Source: Candidatus Sneabacter namystus (GTDB lineage Bacteria; Pseudomonadota; Alphaproteobacteria; Rickettsiales; Rickettsiaceae). From it: a DNA stretch of 64,000 nt. Positions 48,855-58,103 of this stretch are shown here, piece by piece. Made by a program: the position numbers and the translations under genes. Below the pieces are notes generated by a model. That model was not told the DNA's origin. It saw nothing but the letters and a program-made list of their open reading frames with translations, and did not search any database. The stretch covers positions 186,001-250,000 of the forward strand of contig NZ_CP043312.1 in NCBI RefSeq assembly GCF_008189685.1, given 5' to 3'. Position 1 is the stretch's first letter; every line of letters begins with the position of its first letter.

Positions 48855-50702
48855 TTACTGCTGAATAATTTGCCCATCTGCGAAGCTTCTTAACTTTCTG
48901 GATCTTTTAGGATGTCTTAGCTTTCTCAAGGCTTTTGCTTCTATTTGTCTGATTCTTTCTCTAGTCACCTTGAATTGCGATCCTACTTCTTCGAGAGTAT
49001 GTTCGTCTACTACTATTCCAAAGCGTAATCGTAGCACTCGTTCTTCTTTTGCTGTCAGTTCTATTAGAGATTGAGTTGTCATATCTCTTAAGTTTGCTGA
49101 AATGGCTGCATCTGTAGGTAATAAAGTATTTTTATCCTCTATAAAGTCACTAAGACAGCTACCTTCTTGTTCTCCTACTGGATTTTCTAAGCTTACTGGT
49201 TCTTTACCTACTTTTAGTACTTTGTGTACTTTTTCTACTGATAATGATGTCTTTTTTGCTATTTCTGTAGCTGTTGGTTCGTAACCTAACTCATTGAACA
49301 TTTCTTTAGATGTTCTTAGGATCTTGTTAATTGTTTCTATCATGTGTACGGGAATACGTATTGTTCTTGCTTGGTCTGCTATAGCTCGTGTTATAGCTTG
49401 TCTTATCCACCAAGTTGCATATGTAGAAAATTTGTATCCTCTTTTATATTCGAACTTATCTACTGCTTTCATCAAACCTATATTTCCTTCTTGTATAAGG
49501 TCCAAGAAGCTAAGACCTTTGTTTGCATATTTTTTTGCTATGGAAATGACAAGTCTCAAATTTGCTTTTATCATTTCCTTTTTTGTATTGGCTATTTTTC
49601 TTTCACTGCCCTTAATATGTAAGGTTTTATTTTTAAAATCTTCTAATGGGATTTTGAGTTTCAAGGCTAGTTTCTGAATTTCTGACTGTATTTTACTTAA
49701 AACAGCATATTCTTGATTCACAAAATTTTTCCACTTTGTATTTGTGTTTAGATCTACATTTAACCAATCACTTTCGGAACTGTAATTTTCTAAAAATTCA
49801 TTTCTTGAGATGTTGTACTTTTTTGCCAAAAGAGAAATTTTATTTTCTTTGCTTATTAGCTCTTTGTTCAGGTTGTACAGGAAATGAAGAATCTTATCTA
49901 TGGCTTTGTTGGTAAGTTTCATATTGTTTATGCGATCTACAATATCTTGTAGTTTTTCTTGATATATAGGATCGTTACAGATATCAGCATAACTTATATT
50001 TTTTTCTAGCATATTAGATATAAGTTTCTCAAAATCTACTATGCAAGATTGTATTTGCTCTATTTGAGATACTACTGAGATGAGGTTTTGTTGCGTTTCT
50101 TCGTATTCTTCAAGTGTATCCTTTTGTTCAATATCTTCTGTATCATTTAATTCTTCTTCTAATTCTTCTAGTTTATCTTCTATTAATGCTGTGCTATCTG
50201 CATCTTTTGTTTCTACAACATCACCTAGTACTTCATCTTCATTTGATGTATCTAGTTCTACTATCTCTTTTATTGGAAGCGTTCCTTCTAGTAGTTGGTT
50301 ATGCCATTTGGAAAATACTTCTAATATTACAGGGTGGCTGTATGCCAATCTAAGCATTTCTTTAACTTTACATTCTATAGACATTGCTATAGCTATTTCT
50401 CCTTCTCTCGATAAGAGAGGTACCTTGCCCATATCTTTAAAGTACAATCTTACCGGATCGTCTGATGGTATATACGCCTTATATCCTGATTCTCTAACAG
50501 GTATTCCTGTATCTGTAGTAAAAAGAGATATAGCCTCTTCTGGCTTTTCTGCTACTTCATCTATTGCTTTTAATATGCTTTCTTGATTTGTATCTACTTT
50601 GTCGTTGTCAGATTTTTTACTTTTCTTGCGTAATGGTTCTTTATCTTTTTGCTCATATTTTACAGTTTTTTTAATTTTATCTTCGTTGTCATTATTTTGC
50701 AT
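48855..50702 (-). CDS. rpoD: RNA polymerase primary sigma factor
   Basis: Directs RNA polymerase to housekeeping promoters. 615 aa. Region 1.2 ([21 protein letters not shown]), an acidic non-conserved insert (about 170-250), regions 2.1-2.4 ([19 protein letters not shown] and the [11 protein letters not shown] helix), region 3, and region 4.2 ([20 protein letters not shown]). Follows dnaG after 21 bp, the conserved dnaG-rpoD pair. Consistent with the TTGAnn/TAnAAT pairs seen in this window. Confidence 0.98.
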   Translation of the reverse strand: MQNNDNEDKIKKTVKYEQKDKEPLRKKSKKSDNDKVDTNQESILKAIDEVAEKPEEAISLFTTDTGIPVRESGYKAYIPSDDPVRLYFKDMGKVPLLSREGEIAIAMSIECKVKEMLRLAYSHPVILEVFSKWHNQLLEGTLPIKEIVELDTSNEDEVLGDVVETKDADSTALIEDKLEELEEELNDTEDIEQKDTLEEYEETQQNLISVVSQIEQIQSCIVDFEKLISNMLEKNISYADICNDPIYQEKLQDIVDRINNMKLTNKAIDKILHFLYNLNKELISKENKISLLAKKYNISRNEFLENYSSESDWLNVDLNTNTKWKNFVNQEYAVLSKIQSEIQKLALKLKIPLEDFKNKTLHIKGSERKIANTKKEMIKANLRLVISIAKKYANKGLSFLDLIQEGNIGLMKAVDKFEYKRGYKFSTYATWWIRQAITRAIADQARTIRIPVHMIETINKILRTSKEMFNELGYEPTATEIAKKTSLSVEKVHKVLKVGKEPVSLENPVGEQEGSCLSDFIEDKNTLLPTDAAISANLRDMTTQSLIELTAKEERVLRLRFGIVVDEHTLEEVGSQFKVTRERIRQIEAKALRKLRHPKRSRKLRSFADGQIIQQ

Positions 50703-50723
50703 GAGACTAGACCATTATTATGT

Positions 50724-52472
50724 TTAATTAGGAGAATTTTTTATAGAACTTAGCAATTCTTCTCTTTCTTCGCTGTATGCTTTATTTTTATCTTCTGAGT
50801 GCGTTGTATCACATAGCTCTATTTCTAACATTTTGAGTTTATGCATATTGGCTATTGTCTTCATTTGTTCTATACAAGCTTCAGTAGATATTGATTCTAT
50901 TTTTTGAGGAGTATATTGTATTACTTCTTGTAATATTTGTGTACAAGTTTTTTTCAAATCAGTGTATTTACATTGCCCTTGTAGCTTTTTAGTTAGAATT
51001 TCTTGACATAAAGTTTCTATTTCTTGATCTTGTATATGTATATCTAGTATTAATTCATTGACTTGTGATACTTCTTCTTCTGAAGATTTTAGTTCCACGT
51101 AGAACAATAATAATGCAGCTAAGCTTAATTCTATGTCTCTTATGTCTGTAAATATTGCTGAATCTGAGCAAATGTTGTGATTAAGAGGTAGTGTGTTTTG
51201 TGTATGCGTTTTATTTCTTTTAGCTATTTTCTTATAAAATTTATCTTTGATTTTTTGTTTAAAAAAAGCGTTATAATCATTACGTAGAGTTAAGTCTTTT
51301 ATGCTGTGTATTAAAAGTTTTAGCTCTGTTCTTATTTTGCTTATGTATTCTGGTGTTCTAGATGACGGTATTGTGTCTGTATTTTTCCAGATAGCTTCGG
51401 AAAGCATTAATCTGGATTCTACAAGGTTTTTTATGTCTATTTTCTTGTCATTGATTGCACTATCTGGATCAGAATTAAAAGGTAGATATACAACACTTAT
51501 TTTTTTTACTTCAGAAATTCCACCTAACGCAATCTGCATAATACGAGTTAATGCTTTCTTTCCTGCAGTATCTTGATCTAAACATAACACTATTTCATCT
51601 GCGTATTCCCAAAGTGTTTTTAAATGTTTTTCTGTTATAGAGGTACCTAATGCCGCTACTGTATTTGTATATCCAGCTGCATGCATTGCTATTACATCAA
51701 AATACCCTTCTACCAAAATGATGCTATTTTTTTTTCGTCCTATAGGAAAAGCTTTTTCTTGAGCAAAAAGAATTCTGGATTTATTAAATAGTTTTGTTTC
51801 TGGAGAGTTTAGGTATTTTGGTACAGTATTTAGCGATATTCCCCTACCTCCAAAACCTATTGTTGCGTTGCGTAAGTTTTTAATAGGCAACATTATCCTT
51901 TGACGAAAGATTTCATAATACTCAGAAGTGTTAGTGGTGAATGCTATCAACCCAGCATCTGCCATGTTATCAAGGGTGAATTTTTTACTTTGTAAGTATT
52001 GTATTAAAGTATCATGTCCAGGAGCATAGCCTATATTAAAATCTTCTATTAATTGATCAGATACGTTTCGATTGTTTAGGTACTGTACGACATTTTTTTT
52101 GATTTGTTTTTGGAAAAAATCACTTGCTAGTTCCAAGATATCTTCTAGTAATTGGCGTGTCTTTGTTTCTTTATCTGAATAGGATTTATTTTGCCATTGT
52201 ATATTATATTCCTGGGCTAATTGTACCGCTGCTTCGTAGTATGTTATTCCCTTAATTTGAGATGTGAATTTTATTACATCTCCACTTTCCAAACATCCAA
52301 AGCACTTGTAAAAATTGTTTTCTGTATTTACGTGAAAAGATGGCGTTTTTTCTTGATGAAAAGGGCATAATCCAGAATATGATTTCCCCCCTTTTCGTAA
52401 TTTTACGATTTTTTGTACAACTTCTAATATGTCGACAGTATTTTTTACTATCTTGAAAATAGAATCAGACAT
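50724..52472 (-). CDS. dnaG: DNA primase
   Basis: Makes RNA primers at the fork with DnaB. 582 aa. CHC2 zinc finger with C36, H39, C57, C60; catalytic core with the toprim glutamate in ILVEGYFDVIAMH and acidic pair in CLDQDTAGKKA; C-terminal helicase-interaction region divergent. Coding sequence contains a one-mismatch parS-type site at 51092-51105. Confidence 0.97.
   Translation of the reverse strand: MSDSIFKIVKNTVDILEVVQKIVKLRKGGKSYSGLCPFHQEKTPSFHVNTENNFYKCFGCLESGDVIKFTSQIKGITYYEAAVQLAQEYNIQWQNKSYSDKETKTRQLLEDILELASDFFQKQIKKNVVQYLNNRNVSDQLIEDFNIGYAPGHDTLIQYLQSKKFTLDNMADAGLIAFTTNTSEYYEIFRQRIMLPIKNLRNATIGFGGRGISLNTVPKYLNSPETKLFNKSRILFAQEKAFPIGRKKNSIILVEGYFDVIAMHAAGYTNTVAALGTSITEKHLKTLWEYADEIVLCLDQDTAGKKALTRIMQIALGGISEVKKISVVYLPFNSDPDSAINDKKIDIKNLVESRLMLSEAIWKNTDTIPSSRTPEYISKIRTELKLLIHSIKDLTLRNDYNAFFKQKIKDKFYKKIAKRNKTHTQNTLPLNHNICSDSAIFTDIRDIELSLAALLLFYVELKSSEEEVSQVNELILDIHIQDQEIETLCQEILTKKLQGQCKYTDLKKTCTQILQEVIQYTPQKIESISTEACIEQMKTIANMHKLKMLEIELCDTTHSEDKNKAYSEEREELLSSIKNSPN
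51092..51105. other. parS-like site inside dnaG (one mismatch)
   Basis: GTTCCACGTAGAAC, one base away from the perfect palindrome GTTCCACGTGGAAC found at 60699-60712. Here it encodes FYVEL of DnaG. Alone it could be chance; with the two intergenic sites it looks like part of a ParB-binding cluster. Confidence 0.4.
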
Positions 52473-52513
52473 TTAATTATTGATCATATTTAAATACTTA
52501 ATTGTAGCCGAGC

Positions 52514-52542
52514 ATTCTACAGTTTTGCATATAAGTACACAA
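52514..52542 (-). promoter_or_regulatory. Candidate promoter for dnaG-rpoD
   Basis: Minus-strand TTGTGT (52542-52537), 17-base spacer, TAGAAT (52519-52514), about 40 bp before the dnaG start. Confidence 0.4.
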
Positions 52543-52582
52543 CTCATTTGATTTTTAGTCGCAAGCAAGTTCTTTATCTGCT

Positions 52583-52612
52583 TTGACAATTGGTGCGTTA
52601 TTAAGTTGTTAT
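52583..52612 (+). promoter_or_regulatory. Candidate promoter for rpmH-rnpA
   Basis: Perfect TTGACA (52583-52588), 18-base spacer, TGTTAT (52607-52612). The leader would be about 165 bases and would include the AAATTGTTACAATTT palindrome. Confidence 0.4.
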
Positions 52613-52781
52613 ATGATAAAAGTGCACGTATGGCCGTGTGCTGCACATATCGGAGTATAACAGATTTTTCTTGAAAATTGTTACAATTTCTGTTATTAGT
52701 CTATGGTTTCTTGTCTTTTTGTATGATTGTGAGAGTCTAAGAGGATTTATATAATAAAAGTTTAATAACGGTTTGTTGATA

Positions 52782-52916
52782 ATGAAGCGTACTTTTCAGC
52801 CTAGTAATTTAGTTAGAAAAAGAAGGCATGGATTTAGGGCTAGGATGTCTACAGTAGGTGGGATGTTAATTTTGCAACGTCGTAGAGCAAAGGGCAGGGT
52901 AAAACTTTCTGCTTGA
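52782..52916 (+). CDS. rpmH: 50S ribosomal protein L34
   Basis: 44 aa, read directly: [20 protein letters not shown] and onwards to GRVKLSA. All invariant L34 positions are present. Overlaps or abuts rnpA as in nearly all bacteria; rnpA has an in-frame TTG overlapping the rpmH stop and a GTG 5 bp after it. dnaA, the gamma-proteobacterial neighbour, is not here. Confidence 0.97.
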   Translation: MKRTFQPSNLVRKRRHGFRARMSTVGGMLILQRRRAKGRVKLSA

Positions 52917-52921
52917 TTAAT

Positions 52922-53275
52922 GTGTCTATTAAGGGTTTTTCTAGCATCAGATCAAGGAGGCATTTTTGTGCTATCTTAGGGTATGGTAGTAAAGTTGTAT
53001 CTAAATCTCTTGTGGTGAGAGCTTTATTTGACCAGTGTGCTGAGGAGGGAGTGAGATTTGGTATTAGAGTTAGTAGAAAAGTTGGGGGCGCTGTTCATAG
53101 AAATCTTATTCGCAGGAGGATAAGGTCTATTGTCGTGGATGCGTTGTCCAGTTCTTATAGAGAAGGTATCTATCTGATTAGTGCCAGGCCTGGCGCGGCT
53201 TTATGTAATTTTTCTCGTTTGAAACAAGATCTGAAGTATAGTATTAAGATTCTTTTTTCCAAGGCTCAGCAATAG
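52922..53275 (+). CDS. rnpA: Ribonuclease P protein component
   Basis: Protein cofactor of the tRNA 5'-processing ribozyme. 117 aa from the GTG at 52922 (MSIKGFSSIRSRRHF, matching usual RnpA starts); a TTG at 52913 would give 120 aa. The RNR-type motif appears as FGIRVSRKVGGAVHRNLIRRRIRS, which is diagnostic. Behind rpmH; yidD/yidC, often next, are not present. Confidence 0.92.
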   Translation: MSIKGFSSIRSRRHFCAILGYGSKVVSKSLVVRALFDQCAEEGVRFGIRVSRKVGGAVHRNLIRRRIRSIVVDALSSSYREGIYLISARPGAALCNFSRLKQDLKYSIKILFSKAQQ

Positions 53276-53348
53276 TGTTTGTTTTATCGTGTAACAATGT
53301 GGTTGCCAAGCGCTCTCTACTCTGAGATATTGCGTTTCTTATTCATAC

Positions 53349-53377
53349 TTGAGCGTTGTGTGTATTTAGGGTACAAT
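53349..53377 (+). promoter_or_regulatory. Promoter for rpsB
   Basis: TTGAGC (53349-53354), 17-base spacer, TACAAT (53372-53377), in the 207-bp rnpA-rpsB gap, about 100 bases before the rpsB ATG. The leader could host S2 autoregulation but no conserved structure is evident. Confidence 0.55.
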
Positions 53378-53482
53378 CTAGCCCTGTGGTCTACTTAAAA
53401 AAGGGAGTTGCTAGTGAATTTAGTGCTCTATGTGTATGACTGTTGACGTTTTTTATAAAGAAAGAATAAATATTTGTTGATT

Positions 53483-54184
53483 ATGCAAACTGGTGTACCG
53501 GATTTTTCTGTCAAGGATCTTTTTGATGCTGGTGTTCATTTAGGTCACTCTATTTCTAGATGGAATCCTAAGATGGAGTCTTACATATATGGTATCAAAG
53601 GTGGTACGCATATAATAGATTTGCGCAAAAGTTATTTTCTGCTAAGTAGGGCATTACGAGCGGTGAAAGAAGTTGCTAATAAAGGTGGGAAAGTATTGTT
53701 TGTTGGTACAAAACAATCTAGCAGGCAAGTCATTGAGGAATACGTAAAGCTTTGTGGGCACCATTATGTGAATTATCGGTGGTTAGGTGGTACGTTGACC
53801 AATTGGAGGACAATACTTAGATCTATTAGGAAGTTAGACAATTTAGATAAGATTTTACTGTCTGAAAAGGGCTTTCAAACGTATACGAAAAAAGAGCTAT
53901 TAAAGGTAGAGAAAAAGAGAGAAAAATTGCAGTTGTCTTTGTCAGGAATAAGAGATATGAAAAGGTTACCTAACCTTTTAATAGTATTGGATTCTGTAAA
54001 GGATAGTATTGCTATATCAGAGGCTAACAAGTTAAAAATCCCTGTTGTTGCTATATCTGATACTAATTCCGATCCAGATAAAGTTGATTATCCTGTTCCT
54101 GGAAATGATGATTCCTTGAGGTCTATAAAGTTGTATTTAGAATTGTTTTCTAGAGCTCTTTTAACAGCGTCTGAGGAAGAGTAG
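53483..54184 (+). CDS. rpsB: 30S ribosomal protein S2
   Basis: 233 aa from the ATG at 53483; TTG codons three and two codons earlier are unlikely. DLFDAGVHLGHSISRWNPKM, GIKGGTHIIDL, FVGTKQSSRQVIEE, NYRWLGGTLTNW and PVVAISDTNSDP are all canonical. The partner tsf lies 3 kb away on the opposite strand instead of directly downstream. Confidence 0.98.
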   Translation: MQTGVPDFSVKDLFDAGVHLGHSISRWNPKMESYIYGIKGGTHIIDLRKSYFLLSRALRAVKEVANKGGKVLFVGTKQSSRQVIEEYVKLCGHHYVNYRWLGGTLTNWRTILRSIRKLDNLDKILLSEKGFQTYTKKELLKVEKKREKLQLSLSGIRDMKRLPNLLIVLDSVKDSIAISEANKLKIPVVAISDTNSDPDKVDYPVPGNDDSLRSIKLYLELFSRALLTASEEE

Positions 54185-54276
54185 GGTATTATTTTCTAAT
54201 TACATGTTTATTAGATCGGTGTTGAGTTGTCTTTATCAAGTATTAAAAATTAAAAAGTCTAGATTGGTGTGTCTAT

Positions 54277-55818
54277 GTGCGTAGTTTAGTTAAGTCTAGT
54301 GTTATAGTAGTCATAGGTACCGTTTTATGTAAGATTTTGGGTTTGGTGCGTGAGCTGTACGTGGCTAGTACTTTTGGATCCAGTAACCTGGCTGACGTTG
54401 TTAATGTTGTTTTACGCCTTCCTAATTTTTTTCGTCGTATCTTTTCTGAAGGGGCTTTATCTAGCGTCTTTATTCCCGTATTTAACGCTAAATCAAGAGA
54501 AAATAAGAAAGATGCTCTCATATTTGCGAATCAAATTTTTTTCTATCTACTGATTTTCTCTGGAGTATTTGTTATTCTTGTAGAGATCTTTATGCCTGTT
54601 ATTGCATCTTTACTTGCACCTGGTTTTATTGCAAATAGTGATCAGTTATGCACAACTGTCAGACTGTGTAGGGTGAGTATACCATATCTGTTTTTTGTCA
54701 CACTAGTTGGCTTTTTATCTAGTGTTCTTAATTCATACGGATATTTTTTTGCGGCATCTATTAATCCTTCTTTGATGAGTATAGGTGTAATAGCTGCAAT
54801 GAGTTTTACTGATAATGTTAGTGTTAAGGCTAAATTTGTGCCTTTTGGTTTAGTGATAGCTGGTATATTGCAATTGAGTTTTGTTATGTACAACGTAAGA
54901 TGTGTTAACATTGGCGTTCCCAAACGAGTGTCTTTAACTGAAAATAGTGATAGTACAAAGAAATTTTTGTGTAAATTATTACCTGCCGGCATGGCTTCTG
55001 GTGCTACTCAAATACAGATCATTATATCTCAGTCTATAGCGAGCTTTTTCCCCGGTGCGATATCAATACTTGGGTATGCTGAGAGAATTTATCAATTTCC
55101 TTTGTCATTATTAGGTGTGATTTGTTCTTCTGTTTTATTGCCCGCTATGTCTAAAATTAATGTTAAATATGACTCTAGTAAGATAAGTCATATGCAGATG
55201 CGTTCTATAAAATTGGTTAGTTTGATCTCATTTCCGTGTGCTATAGGTATGGCTGCAATCTCTATTCCAATAGTACAATGTATATATCAGCATGGTAATT
55301 TTTCATTTGAAAGTACCAAATCTGTAGCTATTACTTTTTCTCTTTTTGCTTTGGGATTACCAGCATTTGTTTTGATTAAGCTATTTAACAATTTATTTTA
55401 TGTTTATCAAGATACCAAAACTTTGTTTAGAGTTACATGTGTTAGTATTGTGATCAATACTTTAGCGAATATTATTCTCATTCAGTATATGGGATACTTT
55501 GGCATATCTCTTGGATCGAGCTTAATAAGTTGGGTGCAGTTAATATGGCTTGTGCATCTTTCTGTGAAAAAGAAATACCTGAGCATAAAGCGTTACATTA
55601 TCATCTGGTGTCTGGAAGTGTTTTTTATTAGTAGTGTTATGGGCGGAATGCTTCATGTATCATACTTGATTCTTACTCCTTATTTTAATTCTGCATCATT
55701 TTTTGTGCGTCTTATTTTGACATTTGGCTTATTATTTTTGGGTATTATTACCTATTTATGCGGAGTGTTATTATTCGGTAAGATATCTATTGGTAAAAGG
55801 AGTATTGTATTACTGTAG
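54277..55818 (+). CDS. murJ: Lipid II flippase MurJ
   Basis: Flips the peptidoglycan precursor lipid II across the inner membrane. 513 aa from a GTG at 54277, about 14 membrane helices (MOP superfamily). SSVIVVIGTVLCKILGLVRELYVASTFG, FFRRIFSEGALSSVFIPVF and the segment GAISILGYAERIYQFPLSLLG are typical of MurJ/MviN. With ddl and the dap genes it supports a working peptidoglycan pathway. Confidence 0.95.
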   Translation: MRSLVKSSVIVVIGTVLCKILGLVRELYVASTFGSSNLADVVNVVLRLPNFFRRIFSEGALSSVFIPVFNAKSRENKKDALIFANQIFFYLLIFSGVFVILVEIFMPVIASLLAPGFIANSDQLCTTVRLCRVSIPYLFFVTLVGFLSSVLNSYGYFFAASINPSLMSIGVIAAMSFTDNVSVKAKFVPFGLVIAGILQLSFVMYNVRCVNIGVPKRVSLTENSDSTKKFLCKLLPAGMASGATQIQIIISQSIASFFPGAISILGYAERIYQFPLSLLGVICSSVLLPAMSKINVKYDSSKISHMQMRSIKLVSLISFPCAIGMAAISIPIVQCIYQHGNFSFESTKSVAITFSLFALGLPAFVLIKLFNNLFYVYQDTKTLFRVTCVSIVINTLANIILIQYMGYFGISLGSSLISWVQLIWLVHLSVKKKYLSIKRYIIIWCLEVFFISSVMGGMLHVSYLILTPYFNSASFFVRLILTFGLLFLGIITYLCGVLLFGKISIGKRSIVLL

Positions 55819-55823
55819 CTTTT

Positions 55824-56537
55824 ATGAGTAGGCGGCCAAGAATATTTTCAGTTTATGTATTACAAGAGGGGTTGAAAATTGAATTGACTCCAGAACAGGT
55901 GCTTTATTTGCTTTCTGTTTTGCGTTTAAAAGACAATGATACCTTAGAAGTATTTAATGCATCTTGTGGTAGTTTTCTTGCAAAATTTGTTGTTGTAGAT
56001 AATAAAAGATGTTTTGTTGTTGTAGAGTCTTTTTTAAGTTCTCCAGAGCGGTTATTTCCTCTTAGTATCGCAATTGCTTTGATAAACAAGGACAGGTTTA
56101 GAGATGCTATAGATATGGCCACTCAATTAGGTTGTACAAGAATAGTTCCAATATTGTGTGAGCGTAGTAATAGAGAGAAGTTTAATATGAAGCGTGTACA
56201 ACGTGTTGTAACTGCTGCAGCGGAGCAAAGTGGTAGATGTACATTGCCTGAAATCATGTCTCCTATCAGCTTGGAGTCATTTGTTTATAATAACAGTAGC
56301 TACATCTTGTACGCAGATTTACTTGGAAAAGAGAGAGTCTGTGATTTTAAGGATAAATTGCTTGACTGTGTTTCAATATCTTTATTAATAGGGCCAGAAG
56401 GTGGATTTTCTGTTGCTGACAGAAAGGTTTTGAGTTCTATAGAATCTGTAAATTTTGGGTCTCTTACTTTGCGATCTGAAACTGCTGTTGCATGTTTTAT
56501 TTCTCAAGTTAAGTTATTCTTACCTAAATTTATTTGA
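55824..56537 (+). CDS. rsmE: 16S rRNA (uracil-1498-N3)-methyltransferase
   Basis: SPOUT methyltransferase acting on U1498 of 16S rRNA. 237 aa. N-terminal PUA-like domain, then the knotted domain with MATQLGCTRIVPILCERS, AAEQSGRC, and the SAM-binding LLIGPEGGFSVADRKVL and LRSETAVACFI. Starts 5 bp after murJ; the stop is 14 bp before the chosen rnhB ATG. Confidence 0.94.
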   Translation: MSRRPRIFSVYVLQEGLKIELTPEQVLYLLSVLRLKDNDTLEVFNASCGSFLAKFVVVDNKRCFVVVESFLSSPERLFPLSIAIALINKDRFRDAIDMATQLGCTRIVPILCERSNREKFNMKRVQRVVTAAAEQSGRCTLPEIMSPISLESFVYNNSSYILYADLLGKERVCDFKDKLLDCVSISLLIGPEGGFSVADRKVLSSIESVNFGSLTLRSETAVACFISQVKLFLPKFI

Positions 56538-56551
56538 AATACGTAGTACTT

Positions 56552-57154
56552 ATGCCTAACTTGGAATTGGAAAATAGTGTTCTTGGTGATTATATAGCTG
56601 GTGTTGATGAAGTTGGATGTGGAGCGCTTGCCGGTCCTGTTGTTGCTGTATCATTTGTAATGCACAAGAGAAATTTTAAGCATTTGTCTGCGATTCGTTA
56701 TGTCAACGATTCTAAAAAATTATCATTAAAAAAAAGAGAGCAAGTTTATAATCTTATATCTTCTATTGGTAAATGGTCTGTTGGTATGGTGTCTCACGAG
56801 GAGATAGATCGATTTAATATAAGAGAGGCTTCTAAAATTGCTTGTATGAGAGCAATATACTCTTCTACACATATGCCAGATTTTTGTATTATTGATGGCA
56901 ATATGAATTTTGTTAAAATGGAAAATTACATAAGTGTTGTTTCGGGTGACAGTAAATCCTTACTTGTTGCTGCTGCTTCAATAATTGCAAAAATTACAAG
57001 AGATAGATTAATGCTCTTCTTGCACGAAGAGGATGTTAGATATAATTGGGATGAAAATAAAGGATATGGTACACACAAACATATCTCTAAAATCAAGCTG
57101 TACGGCCCTTCTAAATATCATAGAAAATATTTTATAGACCATTTGATTAAATAA
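56552..57154 (+). CDS. rnhB: Ribonuclease HII
   Basis: Removes ribonucleotides embedded in DNA and RNA primers. 200 aa from the ATG at 56552 (MPNLELENSVLGDYIAGVDE), the usual N-terminus; a TTG at 56534 overlapping the rsmE stop is possible. Catalytic acids appear in GVDEVG, IIDGN and the ASIIAKITRDR region. The near-invariant GRG motif that reads the RNA-DNA junction is GCG here (DEVGCGALAGPV). Convergent with tsf, with a parS-like palindrome in the 19-bp gap. Confidence 0.93.
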   Translation: MPNLELENSVLGDYIAGVDEVGCGALAGPVVAVSFVMHKRNFKHLSAIRYVNDSKKLSLKKREQVYNLISSIGKWSVGMVSHEEIDRFNIREASKIACMRAIYSSTHMPDFCIIDGNMNFVKMENYISVVSGDSKSLLVAAASIIAKITRDRLMLFLHEEDVRYNWDENKGYGTHKHISKIKLYGPSKYHRKYFIDHLIK

Positions 57155-57158
57155 TATT

Positions 57159-57172
57159 GTTCCATGTGGAAC
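57159..57172. other. parS-like palindrome between rnhB and tsf
   Basis: GTTCCATGTGGAAC, one base different from the perfect parS-type site at 60699-60712. It lies in the convergent gap between two stop codons and is followed by TTTATT, so it could also serve as a small terminator stem. Confidence 0.5.
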
Positions 57173-57173
57173 T

Positions 57174-58040
57174 TTATTCTCCCACAGCTAATCTTACAAA
57201 ATCCAAAACAGCAATTTTTGTTCCTAACACTTTTGATGTTTCTTCTAATATGTCTTCAACTGTCTTTTTTTGCTCAAAAACATATCCTTGCTTCAATAAT
57301 GAAATGCTATTTTTGAACTCATTTACCTTGTTTTCTATAATTTTATCTATAATATTTGCAGGCTTGTTACCAAAATCTTGTTCTAAAAAAATAGAACGTT
57401 CCTTCTCCAATATTTCAGTTGGTATATGTTCGGGCGAGATGCACAAAGGCGAATTTGCTGCTATATGAACACTGAGTTTGTTTGCTAATTCCTTCAAAAT
57501 GTCAATATTAGTACTTTGAGATTTTATTTTCACCATAGCCCCTATCTTGGCTAATCCTTTTCCAACTGAGTTATGTAAATAAATTCCTATTATCTCATTT
57601 TCCATAGCTTGAAATTTTCTTATTTTTCCTAAAGCTATCTTTTCTCCAATTGTCGCTATTCCTTCTATCAAAATATCTTTCACTGACAAATCTTGTGTGA
57701 CTTTGTGTTCTTCCACATTGCTTTTTTCATCCCAATTTAAAAGAGATTGAGATACTTTAGATGCTAAATTATGAAACTTATCGTTTCTTGCAACAAAATC
57801 CGTTTCTGTTTTTATTTCCAATAATAGTACTGATTTATTTTCTATATTTTCAGCCAAAGAAATTACACCGTCATTTGAAACTCTGGAAAGCTTTTTTGTT
57901 GCTTTGATTGTACCTCTTTTTCGTAACCACTGTACAGATCCTTGTACTTCCCAATTATTCTTTTCTAGTGCCTCTTTGCATTCTAGAATACCTGCTCCGG
58001 TTAATTCTCTCAATTGTTTTATAAGTTTTGGATCTGCCAT
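57174..58040 (-). CDS. tsf: Elongation factor Ts
   Basis: Nucleotide exchange factor of EF-Tu. 288 aa. N-terminal UBA-like LIKQLRELTGAGILECKEAL, then TDFVARNDKFHNLA, and the core domains with VHIAANSPLCIS. It follows bamE by 63 bp and not rpsB, so the standard rpsB-tsf operon has been split. Confidence 0.97.
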   Translation of the reverse strand: MADPKLIKQLRELTGAGILECKEALEKNNWEVQGSVQWLRKRGTIKATKKLSRVSNDGVISLAENIENKSVLLLEIKTETDFVARNDKFHNLASKVSQSLLNWDEKSNVEEHKVTQDLSVKDILIEGIATIGEKIALGKIRKFQAMENEIIGIYLHNSVGKGLAKIGAMVKIKSQSTNIDILKELANKLSVHIAANSPLCISPEHIPTEILEKERSIFLEQDFGNKPANIIDKIIENKVNEFKNSISLLKQGYVFEQKKTVEDILEETSKVLGTKIAVLDFVRLAVGE

Positions 58041-58103
58041 TAAAAATAAGTCTTAAAAACGTTTACTAGACCAAATGCTAACCTAATTTGTTAGTTTTGT
58101 CAT

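Larger units (their letters stand above)
52473..52781. other. 309-bp dnaG/rpmH divergent intergenic region
   Basis: No ORF or RNA gene is seen. It holds a minus-strand promoter candidate for dnaG-rpoD (52514-52542), a plus-strand candidate for rpmH (52583-52612), a wobble-containing stem AGTGCACG / CGTGTGCT around 52620-52641, and a perfect inverted repeat AAATTGT-T-ACAATTT at 52675-52689 that could be an operator. I found no TTATCCACA cluster, so no evidence that it is an origin. Confidence 0.5.

Noticed and set aside
50080-50586. Long open frame antisense to rpoD (168 codons)
   Set aside because: Ser-rich translation mirrors the acidic Glu/Asp codons of sigma-70; no family match and rpoD is unambiguous.
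52473-52781. Possible replication origin next to rpmH and dnaG
   Set aside because: No DnaA-box cluster or dnaA gene; rpmH proximity is an origin marker mainly in other bacterial groups.
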